NCBI RefSeq assembly: GCF_002220095.1 | Contig: NZ_CP022372.1 | Coordinates: forward strand, 5,210,501 to 5,274,500 | Direction of reading: 5' to 3' | From: Bosea sp. AS-1 | Lineage (GTDB): Bacteria > Pseudomonadota > Alphaproteobacteria > Rhizobiales > Beijerinckiaceae | Length of the DNA: 64,000 nt | In this document: piece after piece, positions 1-8,469 of the stretch | Numbering within the stretch: the first letter of the stretch is position 1 | How the letters are laid out: the number at the start of each line of letters is the position of its first letter | Translations under genes and position numbers: made by a program | The notes under the pieces: model-generated | Seen by the model: the letters and a program-made list of their open reading frames with translations, nothing else | Told to the model about the DNA's origin: nothing | Databases searched by the model: none

Positions 1-1
1 G

Positions 2-2638
2 CCGGCGGAAGACGGCATGGTCGTGCGGACCCAGTCCGAGAACCTCGCCTCGCTGCGCAAGGGGGTGATGGAGCTCTACATCTCCGACCACCCGCTCGAC
101 TGCCTGACCTGCTCGGCCAATGGCGACTGCGAATTGCAGGACATGGCCGGCGCTGTCGGCCTGCGCGAGGTGCGCTACGGCTACGAGGGCGAGAACCACG
201 TCTTCGCCAAGGGCCAGGACGGCCTCGCCAACGAGAACTGGCTCGCGAAGGACACCTCCAACCCGTACTTCACCTACGACCCGTCGAAATGCATCGTCTG
301 CAATCGCTGCGTGCGGGCCTGCGAGGAGGTGCAGGGCACCTTCGCCCTGACGATCACGGGCCGCGGCTTCGAGTCCCGCGTCGCGGCAGGGCCGACCGAT
401 TTCCTCGGCTCCGAATGTGTCTCCTGTGGCGCCTGCGTGCAGGCTTGCCCGACGGCGACGCTGATCGAGAACAAGGTGATCGAGCACGGCCAGCCCGAGC
501 ATTCGGTGGTCACGACCTGCGCCTATTGCGGCGTCGGCTGCTCGTTCAAGGCCGAGATGCAGGGCGAGCGCGTCATCCGCATGGTGCCCTACAAGGACGG
601 CCAGGCGAATGAAGGGCACTCCTGCGTGAAGGGCCGCTTCGCCTGGGGCTATGCCACCCACAAGGACCGCATGACCAAGCCGATGACCCGGGCGAAGATC
701 ACAGATCCCTGGCGCGAAGTCTCCTGGGAAGAGGCGATCGGTCACGCGGCGAGCGAGTTCAAGCGCATCCAGGCGAAATATGGTCGGGAGTCCGTCGGCG
801 CCATCACCTCGTCGCGCTGCACCAACGAGGAGGTCTTCCTCGTCCAGAAGCTGGTGCGCGCCGCCTTCCGCAACAACAATGTCGACACCTGCGCCCGCGT
901 CTGCCACTCGCCGACCGGCTATGGCCTGCGGACGACGCTCGGCACCTCGGCCGGCACGCAGGACTTCAAGTCGGTCGCCAAGGCCAACGTCATCCTGATC
1001 ATCGGCGCCAACCCGACCGACGGCCACCCCGTCTTCGGCTCGCGGATGAAGAAGCGCATTCGCGAAGGCGCCAAGCTCATCGTCGCCGATCCGCGCCGGA
1101 TCGACATGGTGCAGTCGCCGCACGTCAAGGCCGACTATCACCTGCCGCTCAGGCCCGGCACCAATGTCGCGCTGCTCAACGCGCTCAGCCATGTCATCGT
1201 CACCGAAGGGCTGATCGACGAAGCCTATGTACGCGAGCGGTGCGACCTCGGCGATTTCGAGCAATGGGCCCGTTTCGTCGCGCGCGAGGAGAATTCGCCA
1301 GAGATCAGCGAGCAATATACCGGCGTTCCGGCGGCCGATGTGCGGGCCGCGGCGCGGCTCTACGCCACCGGCGGCAATGCCGCGATCTATTACGGGCTCG
1401 GCGTCACCGAGCACAGCCAGGGTTCGACCACTGTGATGGCGATGGCGAACCTCGCCATGGCGACCGGCAACATCGGGCGCGACGGCGTCGGCATCAACCC
1501 GCTGCGCGGGCAGAACAATGTGCAGGGTTCCTGCGACATGGGCTCCTTCCCGCATGAGTTCTCGGGCTATCGCCACGTCGCCGACGACGCGACCCGGCAG
1601 GTCTTCGAGACATTGTGGGGCGTGCCGCTCGATCCGGAGCAGGGCCTGCGCATCAACAACATGCTCGACGAGGCGACCGAGGGCGCCTTCAAGGGCCTCT
1701 ATATCCAGGGCGAGGACATCGCCCAGTCGGACCCGAACACCCAGCACGTCACGGCGGGCCTCGCCGCGATGGAATGTGTCGTCATCCAGGACATCTTCCT
1801 GAACGAGACGGCGAAATACGCCCATGTCTTCCTGCCGGGCGCCTCCTTCCTGGAGAAGGACGGCACCTTCACCAACGCCGAGCGGCGCATCAACCGCGTG
1901 CGGAAGGTGATGGCGCCGCTCTCGGGCAAGGACGAGTGGCAGGTGACGGTCGAGCTCTCCCGCGCGCTCGGCTACGAGATGACCTACGACCATCCGGGCG
2001 AGATCATGGACGAGATCGCCCGGCTGACGCCGACCTTCGCCGGCGTGACCTATGAGAAGCTCGACGCGCTCGGCTCGGTGCAGTGGCCCTGCAACGACAA
2101 GGCGCCGGAAGGCACGCCGCTGATGCATGTCGACCGCTTCGTGCGCGGCAAGGGCCGGTTCATGCTCACCGAATACGTGCCGACCGACGAGCGTACCGGC
2201 CCGCGCTTCCCGCTGCTGCTCACCACCGGCCGCATCCTGTCGCAATACAATGTCGGCGCGCAGACGCGGCGGACCGAGAATGGCGCCTGGCATGACGAGG
2301 ACGTGCTGGAGATCCACCCCTTCGATGCGGAGAGCCGCGGCATTCGCGACGGCGACCTCGTCGCGCTCGCCAGCCGCTCCGGCGAGATCGCCTTGCGGGC
2401 CGAGGTCTCGGAGCGGATGCAGCCGGGCGTGGTCTACACCACCTTCCACCATGCCAAGACCGGCGCCAACGTCATCACCACCGACTATTCGGACTGGGCG
2501 ACGAACTGCCCGGAATACAAGGTGACGGCGGTCGAGGTGCGGCGAACCAATCATTACTCGCCATGGCAGGAGAAGAATTTCGAGGAAGACGTGACCTTGC
2601 GCCGGATCGCGGAGCGCCTGCCCGATGCCGCGGAATAA
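2..2638 (+). CDS. fdsA: NAD-dependent formate dehydrogenase, alpha subunit (5' truncated)
   Basis: Catalytic subunit of a soluble Mo/W formate dehydrogenase that oxidises formate to CO2 and passes electrons to NAD. The frame is already open at the window edge, five codons before the first visible Met, so the gene is cut; the missing part should carry most of the N-terminal 2Fe-2S domain. Numbering from that Met, Cys-rich iron-sulfur motifs follow at about residues 29 (CLTCSANGDC), 92 (CIVCNRCVRAC), 134 (CVSCGACVQAC) and 168 (CAYCGVGC). Then come the molybdopterin oxidoreductase domain and the C-terminal dinucleotide-binding domain. The metal ligand is Cys (VCHSP, TGC at 902-904), not selenocysteine. 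It overlaps fdhD by 14 bases, matching the fdsGBACD order known from Cupriavidus; fdsG and fdsB should lie just upstream of the window. Confidence 0.95.
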   Translation, partial: PAEDGMVVRTQSENLASLRKGVMELYISDHPLDCLTCSANGDCELQDMAGAVGLREVRYGYEGENHVFAKGQDGLANENWLAKDTSNPYFTYDPSKCIVCNRCVRACEEVQGTFALTITGRGFESRVAAGPTDFLGSECVSCGACVQACPTATLIENKVIEHGQPEHSVVTTCAYCGVGCSFKAEMQGERVIRMVPYKDGQANEGHSCVKGRFAWGYATHKDRMTKPMTRAKITDPWREVSWEEAIGHAASEFKRIQAKYGRESVGAITSSRCTNEEVFLVQKLVRAAFRNNNVDTCARVCHSPTGYGLRTTLGTSAGTQDFKSVAKANVILIIGANPTDGHPVFGSRMKKRIREGAKLIVADPRRIDMVQSPHVKADYHLPLRPGTNVALLNALSHVIVTEGLIDEAYVRERCDLGDFEQWARFVAREENSPEISEQYTGVPAADVRAAARLYATGGNAAIYYGLGVTEHSQGSTTVMAMANLAMATGNIGRDGVGINPLRGQNNVQGSCDMGSFPHEFSGYRHVADDATRQVFETLWGVPLDPEQGLRINNMLDEATEGAFKGLYIQGEDIAQSDPNTQHVTAGLAAMECVVIQDIFLNETAKYAHVFLPGASFLEKDGTFTNAERRINRVRKVMAPLSGKDEWQVTVELSRALGYEMTYDHPGEIMDEIARLTPTFAGVTYEKLDALGSVQWPCNDKAPEGTPLMHVDRFVRGKGRFMLTEYVPTDERTGPRFPLLLTTGRILSQYNVGAQTRRTENGAWHDEDVLEIHPFDAESRGIRDGDLVALASRSGEIALRAEVSERMQPGVVYTTFHHAKTGANVITTDYSDWATNCPEYKVTAVEVRRTNHYSPWQEKNFEEDVTLRRIAERLPDAAE

Positions 2639-3467
2639 CCCGCCCGCCCAGCCGCCGGCCTCGGCCGCGGTCACGGCCGAGCCGCTGCGCTTCGGCGCCG
2701 CGCGCGAGGGCGCCCGCGAGATCGAGATCGCAGTCGAGATGCCGATCAACATCGTCTACGGCACGATGCCCTATGCGGTGATGATGGCGAGCCCGTCCGA
2801 TCTCGAGGATTTCGTCACCGGCTTCAGCTTGACCGAAGGCATCGTGCGCGGCGCGGACGAAATCCGCGGCATCGCCATCGAACCGCAGGACGAGGGTATC
2901 ATCGTCACGGTCGACTTGGCGCCCGGCCGCTTCCGCGAGCATCTGGCACGCCGGCGCAACCTCTCGGGACGCACCTCCTGCGGGCTCTGCGGCGTCGAGA
3001 CCATCGAGGAGATCCCGATGGCCGATGCCGCGACGCGGGCGGCGCGCGCCGTAGCCGCCTCAGCCATCGAGACCGCGCTCGTCGGGCTCGACAAGCATCA
3101 GCCGCTGAACCAGCTCACCCGCGCCGTCCATGCCGCCGCCTGGTGCGACACCGCCGGCGCGATTCTGGCGGTGCGCGAGGATGTCGGCCGCCACAACGCG
3201 CTCGACAAGCTGATCGGCGCGCGCCTGCGCGCCGGTGCGGATGCCAGCGAGGGCTTCCTGCTCGTCACCAGCCGCGCCTCCTTCGAGATGGTCGAGAAGG
3301 CGGCGATCTTCGGCGCCGGCACGCTGGTCGCGATCTCGGCGCCGACCTCGCTCGCAATCGAGCGGGCCCGGCATCTCGGCCTGACGCTGGCGGCGGTGGC
3401 GCGGCGCGACGGCTGCATCGTCTTCACCGGCGCCCTGGCGACCGAAGCAGAGGCCACCGCCCGATGA
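2625..3467 (+). CDS. fdhD: Formate dehydrogenase accessory sulfurtransferase FdhD
   Basis: Delivers sulfur to the molybdenum cofactor so that formate dehydrogenase becomes active; called FdsC in fds operons. The 280-residue protein has the family's CGLCG motif (around residue 124), whose cysteines carry the sulfur relay, and the conserved VREDVGRHNALDKL segment around residue 185. The length is normal for FdhD, with a proline/alanine-rich N-terminal tail of about 20 residues. It starts inside the end of fdsA and its TGA overlaps the ATG of fdsD, so the three are translationally coupled. The order fdsA-fdhD-fdsD is diagnostic of the soluble NAD-linked enzyme. Confidence 0.95.
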   Translation: MPRNNPPAQPPASAAVTAEPLRFGAAREGAREIEIAVEMPINIVYGTMPYAVMMASPSDLEDFVTGFSLTEGIVRGADEIRGIAIEPQDEGIIVTVDLAPGRFREHLARRRNLSGRTSCGLCGVETIEEIPMADAATRAARAVAASAIETALVGLDKHQPLNQLTRAVHAAAWCDTAGAILAVREDVGRHNALDKLIGARLRAGADASEGFLLVTSRASFEMVEKAAIFGAGTLVAISAPTSLAIERARHLGLTLAAVARRDGCIVFTGALATEAEATAR

Positions 3468-3736
3468 CGGAGACATCAGCACCCGCGGCATCCGCCCACA
3501 GCGCGGCGCATGCGGAGAATATCGCCACGCTCAGGCGCATGGCCGGGCAGATCGCCGATTTCTTCAAGGCCTATCCGGAAGAGGAGGCGGCAGCCTCCGT
3601 CGCCGACCACATCAACCAGTTCTGGACCGGGCGGATGCGCGAGGAGTTCCTTGCCGCCTACACCGCCCGCCCGGAAGACCTTCCGCCGCTGCTGCGCCGC
3701 GCCTTGCCGCGGGTCAGACCAGCGCGCGGAAGCTAG
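3464..3736 (+). CDS. fdsD: Formate dehydrogenase delta subunit FdsD
   Basis: Small subunit encoded at the end of fds-type operons; in other bacteria it is needed for a stable or active complex. The ATG at 3464 overlaps the fdhD stop in an ATGA arrangement, giving 90 residues. After an alanine-rich tail, residues 20-80 carry the family pattern: a helix with MAGQIADFFKAYPEEEA, then VADHINQFW, then RMREEFLAAY. A longer open frame runs upstream to 3143, but that part lies inside fdhD in another frame and is not coding. No further fds gene follows; the next gene begins 96 bases on. Confidence 0.9.
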   Translation: MTETSAPAASAHSAAHAENIATLRRMAGQIADFFKAYPEEEAAASVADHINQFWTGRMREEFLAAYTARPEDLPPLLRRALPRVRPARGS

Positions 3737-3832
3737 CGCAGCAAGCGTTCCCCGACGGAACGCATCATCAGTTTCAACGCGCCGGGAGCCTACCCGGCCG
3801 AATGGCGAAGCTATGGGGAAAGGAAACCGGGA

Positions 3833-5488
3833 ATGAGCGTCGCACAGGATATCGGGCAGGTCGACGAGGGCGGCGGCCTGCTCGACCGCGAAAGGATCAT
3901 CGCCAAGGCAGGCTTCAATCGCTGGCTCGTGCCGCCGGCAGCTCTCTGCATTCATTTGTGCATCGGCATGGCCTACGGCTTCTCGGTGTTCTGGCTGCCG
4001 CTCTCGCGCGCCATCGGCATCACGGCACCGAAGGCCTGCCCGGACCTGACGCTGGCGACCGCACTCTTCACCACCACCTGCGACTGGCGCGTCGCCGATC
4101 TCGGCTGGATGTTCACGCTGTTCTTCATCTTCCTCGGCGCTTCGGCCGCCCTCTTCGGCGGCTGGCTGGAGAAGGCCGGCCCGCGCAAGGCCGGTGTCGC
4201 GGCGGCGGTCTGCTGGTGCGGCGGCATGGTGATCTCGGCGCTCGGCGTCTACTGGCACCAGCTCTGGCTGATGTGGCTGGGCTCCGGCGTGATCGGCGGC
4301 ATCGGGCTGGGCCTGGGCTACATCTCGCCGGTCTCGACCCTGATCAAATGGTTCCCTGACCGGCGCGGCATGGCGACCGGCATGGCGATCATGGGCTTCG
4401 GCGGCGGCGCGATGATCGGTTCGCCGCTGGCCGACATGCTGATGAACGCCTTCAAGACCCCGACCTCGGTGGGCGTCTTCCAGACCTTCCTGGTCATGGC
4501 GGCGATCTACTTCGTCTTCATGATGGCCGGGGCGTTCGGCTACCGCGTTCCACCGGCCGGCTGGCGTCCGGAGGGTTGGGCACCGCCGGCCTCGCAGAAC
4601 AAGATGATCACTTCCGGCCACGTCCATCTGCGCGACGCGCACAAGACGCCGCAATTCTGGCTGATCTGGGCCGTGCTGACGCTCAACGTATCAGCCGGCA
4701 TCGGCGTTCTCGGCATCGCCTCGCCGATGCTTCAGGAAATCTTCGGCGGGGCGCTGATCGGCCAGCCAGGCGTCGCCTTCTCGGCCCTCGATGCCGGGCA
4801 GAAGACCGCGATCGCAGCCATCGCCGCCGGCTTCGTCGGCCTGCTCTCGCTGTTCAACATCTGCGGCCGCTTCTTCTGGGCCTCGCTGTCGGACAAGATC
4901 GGCCGCAAGAACACCTATTATACGTTCTTCATTCTCGGCATCGCCCTCTACGCGATGGCGCCCTGGGCGGCCGGCATCCAGTCCAAGGTGCTGTTCGTCA
5001 CCGCCTTCTGCATCATCCTGTCGATGTATGGCGGCGGCTTCTCCACGGTGCCGGCCTATCTTGCCGACGTCTTCGGCACGCAGTTCGTCGGCGCCATCCA
5101 TGGCCGACTGCTGACGGCGTGGTCGACAGCGGGCATCATCGGCCCGGTGGTGGTGAACTACATCCGCGAGGCGCAGGTTTCGGCCGGCGTCACCGGCGCC
5201 AGCCTCTACAGCGGCACGATGTACATCCTCGCCGGCATGCTGGCGCTGGGTCTCGTCGCCAATGCGCTGGTCAGGCCGCTCGGCCCGCAATGGTTCATGA
5301 AGGAGGAGGAAGTCGCCAAGCTCCAGGCCGCGAGCAAGGCGGCCGCGGCCCGCGAGGCCGTCGGCTCCTTCGGCATCGGCAGGGGCGGCTTCGACGCCAC
5401 CGCCGCCTTCGCCTGGGCCGTGGTGGGCATCCCGCTGGCCTGGGGAATCTGGGTGACGCTGTCGAAGTCGCTGACGCTGTTCAACTGA
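3833..5488 (+). CDS. OFA-family MFS transporter (oxalate/formate antiporter-like) with extra C-terminal membrane helix
   Basis: Inner-membrane major facilitator of the oxalate:formate antiporter family, 551 residues. It has about 12 hydrophobic segments, glycine-rich helices (GVIGGIGLGLGYISP near residue 155) and a cytoplasmic NIC/GRFFW-DKIGRK loop near 345-365. An insert after the first helix carries two Cys (AC at about 65, TTTC at about 82) facing the periplasm. After the twelfth helix a linker leads to one more helix (FAWAVVGIPLAWGIW, about residues 525-540), which I recall as a separate small-subunit protein in some relatives. The position just after fdsD suggests it brings in formate, or oxalate in exchange for formate. 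The substrate is inferred. A purine-rich ribosome site (GGGAAAGGAAA) precedes the ATG. Confidence 0.85.
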   Translation: MSVAQDIGQVDEGGGLLDRERIIAKAGFNRWLVPPAALCIHLCIGMAYGFSVFWLPLSRAIGITAPKACPDLTLATALFTTTCDWRVADLGWMFTLFFIFLGASAALFGGWLEKAGPRKAGVAAAVCWCGGMVISALGVYWHQLWLMWLGSGVIGGIGLGLGYISPVSTLIKWFPDRRGMATGMAIMGFGGGAMIGSPLADMLMNAFKTPTSVGVFQTFLVMAAIYFVFMMAGAFGYRVPPAGWRPEGWAPPASQNKMITSGHVHLRDAHKTPQFWLIWAVLTLNVSAGIGVLGIASPMLQEIFGGALIGQPGVAFSALDAGQKTAIAAIAAGFVGLLSLFNICGRFFWASLSDKIGRKNTYYTFFILGIALYAMAPWAAGIQSKVLFVTAFCIILSMYGGGFSTVPAYLADVFGTQFVGAIHGRLLTAWSTAGIIGPVVVNYIREAQVSAGVTGASLYSGTMYILAGMLALGLVANALVRPLGPQWFMKEEEVAKLQAASKAAAAREAVGSFGIGRGGFDATAAFAWAVVGIPLAWGIWVTLSKSLTLFN

Positions 5489-5512
5489 GCGGCTGAACAG
5501 CCGAGGAATGCG

Positions 5513-5543
5513 AGGGCCCGCTCGAGCGATCGACGCGGGCCTT
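5513..5543 (+). terminator. Terminator-like hairpin after the formate dehydrogenase/transporter genes
   Basis: GGCCCGC (5515-5521) pairs with GCGGGCC (5535-5541) around a 13-base loop, 25 bases past the transporter stop. Only a short T-containing tail follows, so Rho-independent termination would be modest. It is placed to end the rightward transcript before the oppositely oriented gene at 5592. Confidence 0.45.
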
Positions 5544-5591
5544 CATCGTTCTGCGAGCCATTGCGCCTTCCGATACCCGGGCTGCTGCGCT

Positions 5592-5888
5592 CTATTTCAA
5601 CGAAAGGGCAACCGACCCCGCGATTGGATCGGTGACACCGAGCCCCGCACCCAGATCATCGAGCGTGTGACGGAAACCGTCGAGGGTCGCGATCATCTGC
5701 GGGCGGGCCGCCGCCATCGCCTCGAAACTCTCCCATTCTGCAATAATGCAGTAGCGCCCCTCGCCGGCCGCGATGATGTTCGCATGGCGCAGGCCCGGCC
5801 AGTCGGCAGCGACATTGCGGTGGGCGTCGAGAAAGGCGGTCTCCATCCCCGGCTTCACCTTGAAACGAACAGCATTGAATGCGGTCAT
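5592..5888 (-). CDS. Antibiotic biosynthesis monooxygenase (ABM)-like small protein
   Basis: A 98-residue protein of the dimeric alpha/beta-barrel type. It opens with the strand FNAVRFKVKPGME, followed by a helix (AFLDAHRN) and the IIAAGEGRYCIIAEWESFEAM core, as in ABM/YgiN-like quinol monooxygenases and heme-independent oxygenases. I chose the ATG at 5888 because GGAGG lies six bases upstream; the frame stays open to 5954 but without a ribosome site. It is divergent from the OsmC gene, with a 158-base shared promoter region, which hints at a joint oxidative-stress role. The fold assignment rests on pattern only and the substrate is unknown. Confidence 0.65.
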   Translation of the reverse strand: MTAFNAVRFKVKPGMETAFLDAHRNVAADWPGLRHANIIAAGEGRYCIIAEWESFEAMAAARPQMIATLDGFRHTLDDLGAGLGVTDPIAGSVALSLK

Positions 5889-6046
5889 GGCAGCCTCCAG
5901 CGTTCGAGGCAGTGACCTTACGGCAATTGGAGCGTCTGTACGCGTCACGATCATGTGCCGATGAACCCGGCTCGCCCTGAATCGTTGTCAAAGAATAGCT
6001 TTCCAGCCGCACCCTCCCCATTCAGACCAGAACAGGAGACGACACC

Positions 6047-6478
6047 ATGGCGATCAACAAAACAGGCTCGGCCCATTGGGAAGGCGGCATCAAGGACGGC
6101 AAGGGCGCGATCTCGACCGAGAGCGGCGCGCTCAGCGCCTATCCCTACGGCTTCTCCAGCCGCTTCGAAGGCAAGCCCGGCAGCAACCCCGAGGAGTTGA
6201 TCGGCGCGGCCCATGCCGCCTGCTTCACCATGGCGCTGTCGCTGATCCTCGGTGAAGCCAATCTCAAGGCCGATGCACTCGATACCACGGCGCGCGTGAC
6301 GCTCGACAAGCAGGGCGAAGGCTACGCGATCACCGCGATCCATCTCACGCTGAAGGGCAAGGTGCCCGGCGCCGATCAGGCGACCTTCCAGTCACTTGCC
6401 GACAAGGCCAAGGCCGGCTGCCCGGTCTCGAAGCTGTTCAAGGCGCCGATCACGCTGGAAGCAACCCTGACGAGCTGA
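6047..6478 (+). CDS. OsmC-family peroxiredoxin
   Basis: Thiol-dependent peroxidase for organic hydroperoxides; cytosolic, normally a homodimer. The 143-residue protein has both conserved cysteines: the peroxidatic one in the HAACFTMALS helix (about residue 59) and the resolving one in AGCPVSKLF (about 125), plus the N-terminal strand with AHWEGGIKDGKG. Length and layout match the OsmC rather than the Ohr subgroup. AACAGGAGACGACACC before the ATG supplies a good ribosome site. Its stop lies only five bases from the end of the convergent ABC ATPase gene. Confidence 0.92.
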   Translation: MAINKTGSAHWEGGIKDGKGAISTESGALSAYPYGFSSRFEGKPGSNPEELIGAAHAACFTMALSLILGEANLKADALDTTARVTLDKQGEGYAITAIHLTLKGKVPGADQATFQSLADKAKAGCPVSKLFKAPITLEATLTS

Positions 6479-6482
6479 CGCT

Positions 6483-7487
6483 TCAGGCGAAGTGGCAGGA
6501 GACGCGGACGTCACCGAGCGGCCGCAGCTCCGGCCGCTCGGTGCGGCAACGGTCGGCGGCGAGCGAGCAGCGCGGATTGAAGGTGCAACCCGGCGGCGGG
6601 GCGATCGGGCTCGGCACCTCGCCCGACATCGGCTTGCGCTCCCGATTCGGCCGCTCGACATCGGGAATCGTGTCGAGCAGCAGCCGCGTATAGGGGTGGC
6701 GCGGCGCCGTGAAGATCGCCTCGGCCGGGCCGGCCTCGACGAAGCGGCCGAGATACATGATGGCAAGATCGTCGGACATGTGCCGGACGACCGAGAGGTT
6801 GTGGCTGATGAAGAGATAGGTCAGCCTGAGCTCCTTCTGCAGCCGGACCATCAGGTTGAGGATCTGCGCCTGCACGGAGACATCGAGCGCCGAGGTCGGT
6901 TCGTCGCAGACGAGGAAATCGGCCTCGGTGGCGAGGGCGCGGGCAATCGAGATGCGCTGGCGCTGACCGCCCGAGAAGGCGTGCGGGTAGCGGCTCGCAT
7001 CGTTGCGCGAGAGCCCTACGGTTTCGAGCAGGTCGCCGACGCGCTGTTGCGTGCTCTCGGCATCGGGCCTCAGCTTCAGTTCGCGGATCGGCTCGGCGAT
7101 GATGTCGCCGACGCGCCAGCGCGGATTGAGCGAGGCATAGGGGTCCTGGAAGATCATCTGCACGCGGGGCGGGCCGAAGGAGCCGTCGGCGCGGCGGATG
7201 TCGCGGAAGTCGAGCAAGCCCTCCGTCGGACGCTGTAAACCCACGACCATGCGCGCCAGCGTCGATTTTCCGCAGCCGGATTCGCCGACGATGCTGAAGG
7301 TGGTGCCGCGCTTCACCGTGAAGGAGACGCTCTCGACGGCGCGCAGGATACGGCGCGGCTCCTTCGAGAACATCCGCGACAGGGCGGGCGACGAGACGTC
7401 GAAGCGGCAGGAGGCCGCGGCAACGTCGAGGATGATGTCGGAATCGATGGTCGGAGCCTTCGCGAGCGTCGCTGCCTCGTTACGCAT
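6483..7487 (-). CDS. Oligopeptide-type ABC transporter ATP-binding protein (DppF-like)
   Basis: Second ATPase of the Dpp-type importer encoded here; it energises uptake from the cytoplasmic face. Walker A is GESGCGKST (about residue 65), the signature is FSGGQRQR and Walker B with its Glu is DFLVCDEPTSALD. The C-terminal region carries the oligopeptide/dipeptide domain (CTFNPRC and further Cys), which in some DppF proteins binds an Fe-S cluster. The start at 7487 is chosen because AGGAG precedes it and it overlaps the stop of the upstream ATPase by eight bases; the open frame runs on to 7676 without support. It is the last gene of a leftward operon. Confidence 0.92.
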   Translation of the reverse strand: MRNEAATLAKAPTIDSDIILDVAAASCRFDVSSPALSRMFSKEPRRILRAVESVSFTVKRGTTFSIVGESGCGKSTLARMVVGLQRPTEGLLDFRDIRRADGSFGPPRVQMIFQDPYASLNPRWRVGDIIAEPIRELKLRPDAESTQQRVGDLLETVGLSRNDASRYPHAFSGGQRQRISIARALATEADFLVCDEPTSALDVSVQAQILNLMVRLQKELRLTYLFISHNLSVVRHMSDDLAIMYLGRFVEAGPAEAIFTAPRHPYTRLLLDTIPDVERPNRERKPMSGEVPSPIAPPPGCTFNPRCSLAADRCRTERPELRPLGDVRVSCHFA

Positions 7488-8469
7488 GGGCCAGCTCCTG
7501 CAGCGGGAAATGACAGGCTGCGGCATGGGCCGCCGCCGGCAGGCCAGGCTTGTGATCACGGCAGAAGGCCTCGGCCCGGCCACAGCGCGGGTTGAAAGCG
7601 CAGCCCGGCGGAATGGCATTGAGGCGCGGCATGGCGCCGTCGATCTGGTTGAGCTGCTCGTGGCGAGTGTGGACACTCGGGATCGAGGCCATCAGGCCGG
7701 CCGTGTAGGGATGGCGCGGACGGCGTACTACCTCATCGACCGGGCCGATCTCGACGATGCGCCCGGCATACATCACCGCGACCCGGTCGGCCGTCTCGGC
7801 GATGACACCCATGTCGTGGGTGACCAGCATGATCGCGGTGCCGTGCTCTCGGCAGAGCCGCTTCAGCAAGGTGGTGATCTGCGCCTGGATCGAGACGTCG
7901 AGCGCCGTCGTCGGCTCGTCGGCGATGATCAGGGAAGGCTCGGCACAGAGCGCGAGCGCGATGACGACGCGTTGGCGCATGCCGCCGGAGAACTGGTGGG
8001 GGTAATGGTCGATGCGCGTCTCGGCCGCCGGAATGCCGACTTCCTTGAGCAGATCGAGCGCGCGCTTGCGCGCCTGCGCCTTGCCGACCGGGAGATGGGT
8101 GGTGATGGTCTCGACGAGTTGGTCCCCGACCGTGAGCAGCGGGTGCAGCGAGGTCAGCGGATCCTGGAAGATCGCGCCGATGCGCCGTCCTCGCAGCCGG
8201 CGTATCTTCTCCGCGGGCAGGTTGTCGATGCGCTGGCCTTCGAGCAGGATTTCGCCGCCGGCGATGCGGCCGGGCGGATCGAGCAGGCCGATCACCGCCG
8301 TGCCGGTCAGGGACTTGCCTGCTCCCGACTCGCCGACCATGCCGAGAATTTCTCCCGGCGCGATGTCGAAGGTGACGCCGTCCAGCGCCGTCAACGGGCC
8401 GTGGCGGCCGTCGAAGACGATGCGCAGGTCGCGCACGGAGAGCAGAGGCGCGGCGGCGGATGCGGTCAT
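7480..8469 (-). CDS. Oligopeptide-type ABC transporter ATP-binding protein (DppD-like)
   Basis: First ATPase of the Dpp-type importer, 329 residues. It has Walker A GESGAGKSL (about residue 45), Q-loop IFQDPLTSLHP, signature FSGGMRQR, Walker B SLIIADEPTTALD and the switch His in VTHDMG. The C-terminus has the dipeptide-transporter extension with CAFNPRCGRAEAFC. It overlaps the upstream amidohydrolase by four bases and the downstream DppF-like gene by eight, so transport and hydrolysis genes are translated as one unit. Confidence 0.93.
   Translation of the reverse strand: MTASAAAPLLSVRDLRIVFDGRHGPLTALDGVTFDIAPGEILGMVGESGAGKSLTGTAVIGLLDPPGRIAGGEILLEGQRIDNLPAEKIRRLRGRRIGAIFQDPLTSLHPLLTVGDQLVETITTHLPVGKAQARKRALDLLKEVGIPAAETRIDHYPHQFSGGMRQRVVIALALCAEPSLIIADEPTTALDVSIQAQITTLLKRLCREHGTAIMLVTHDMGVIAETADRVAVMYAGRIVEIGPVDEVVRRPRHPYTAGLMASIPSVHTRHEQLNQIDGAMPRLNAIPPGCAFNPRCGRAEAFCRDHKPGLPAAAHAAACHFPLQELAHA

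Noticed and set aside
2..2638. Selenocysteine in formate dehydrogenase
   Set aside because: The metal-ligand codon is TGC (Cys) at 902-904 and no in-frame TGA is present.
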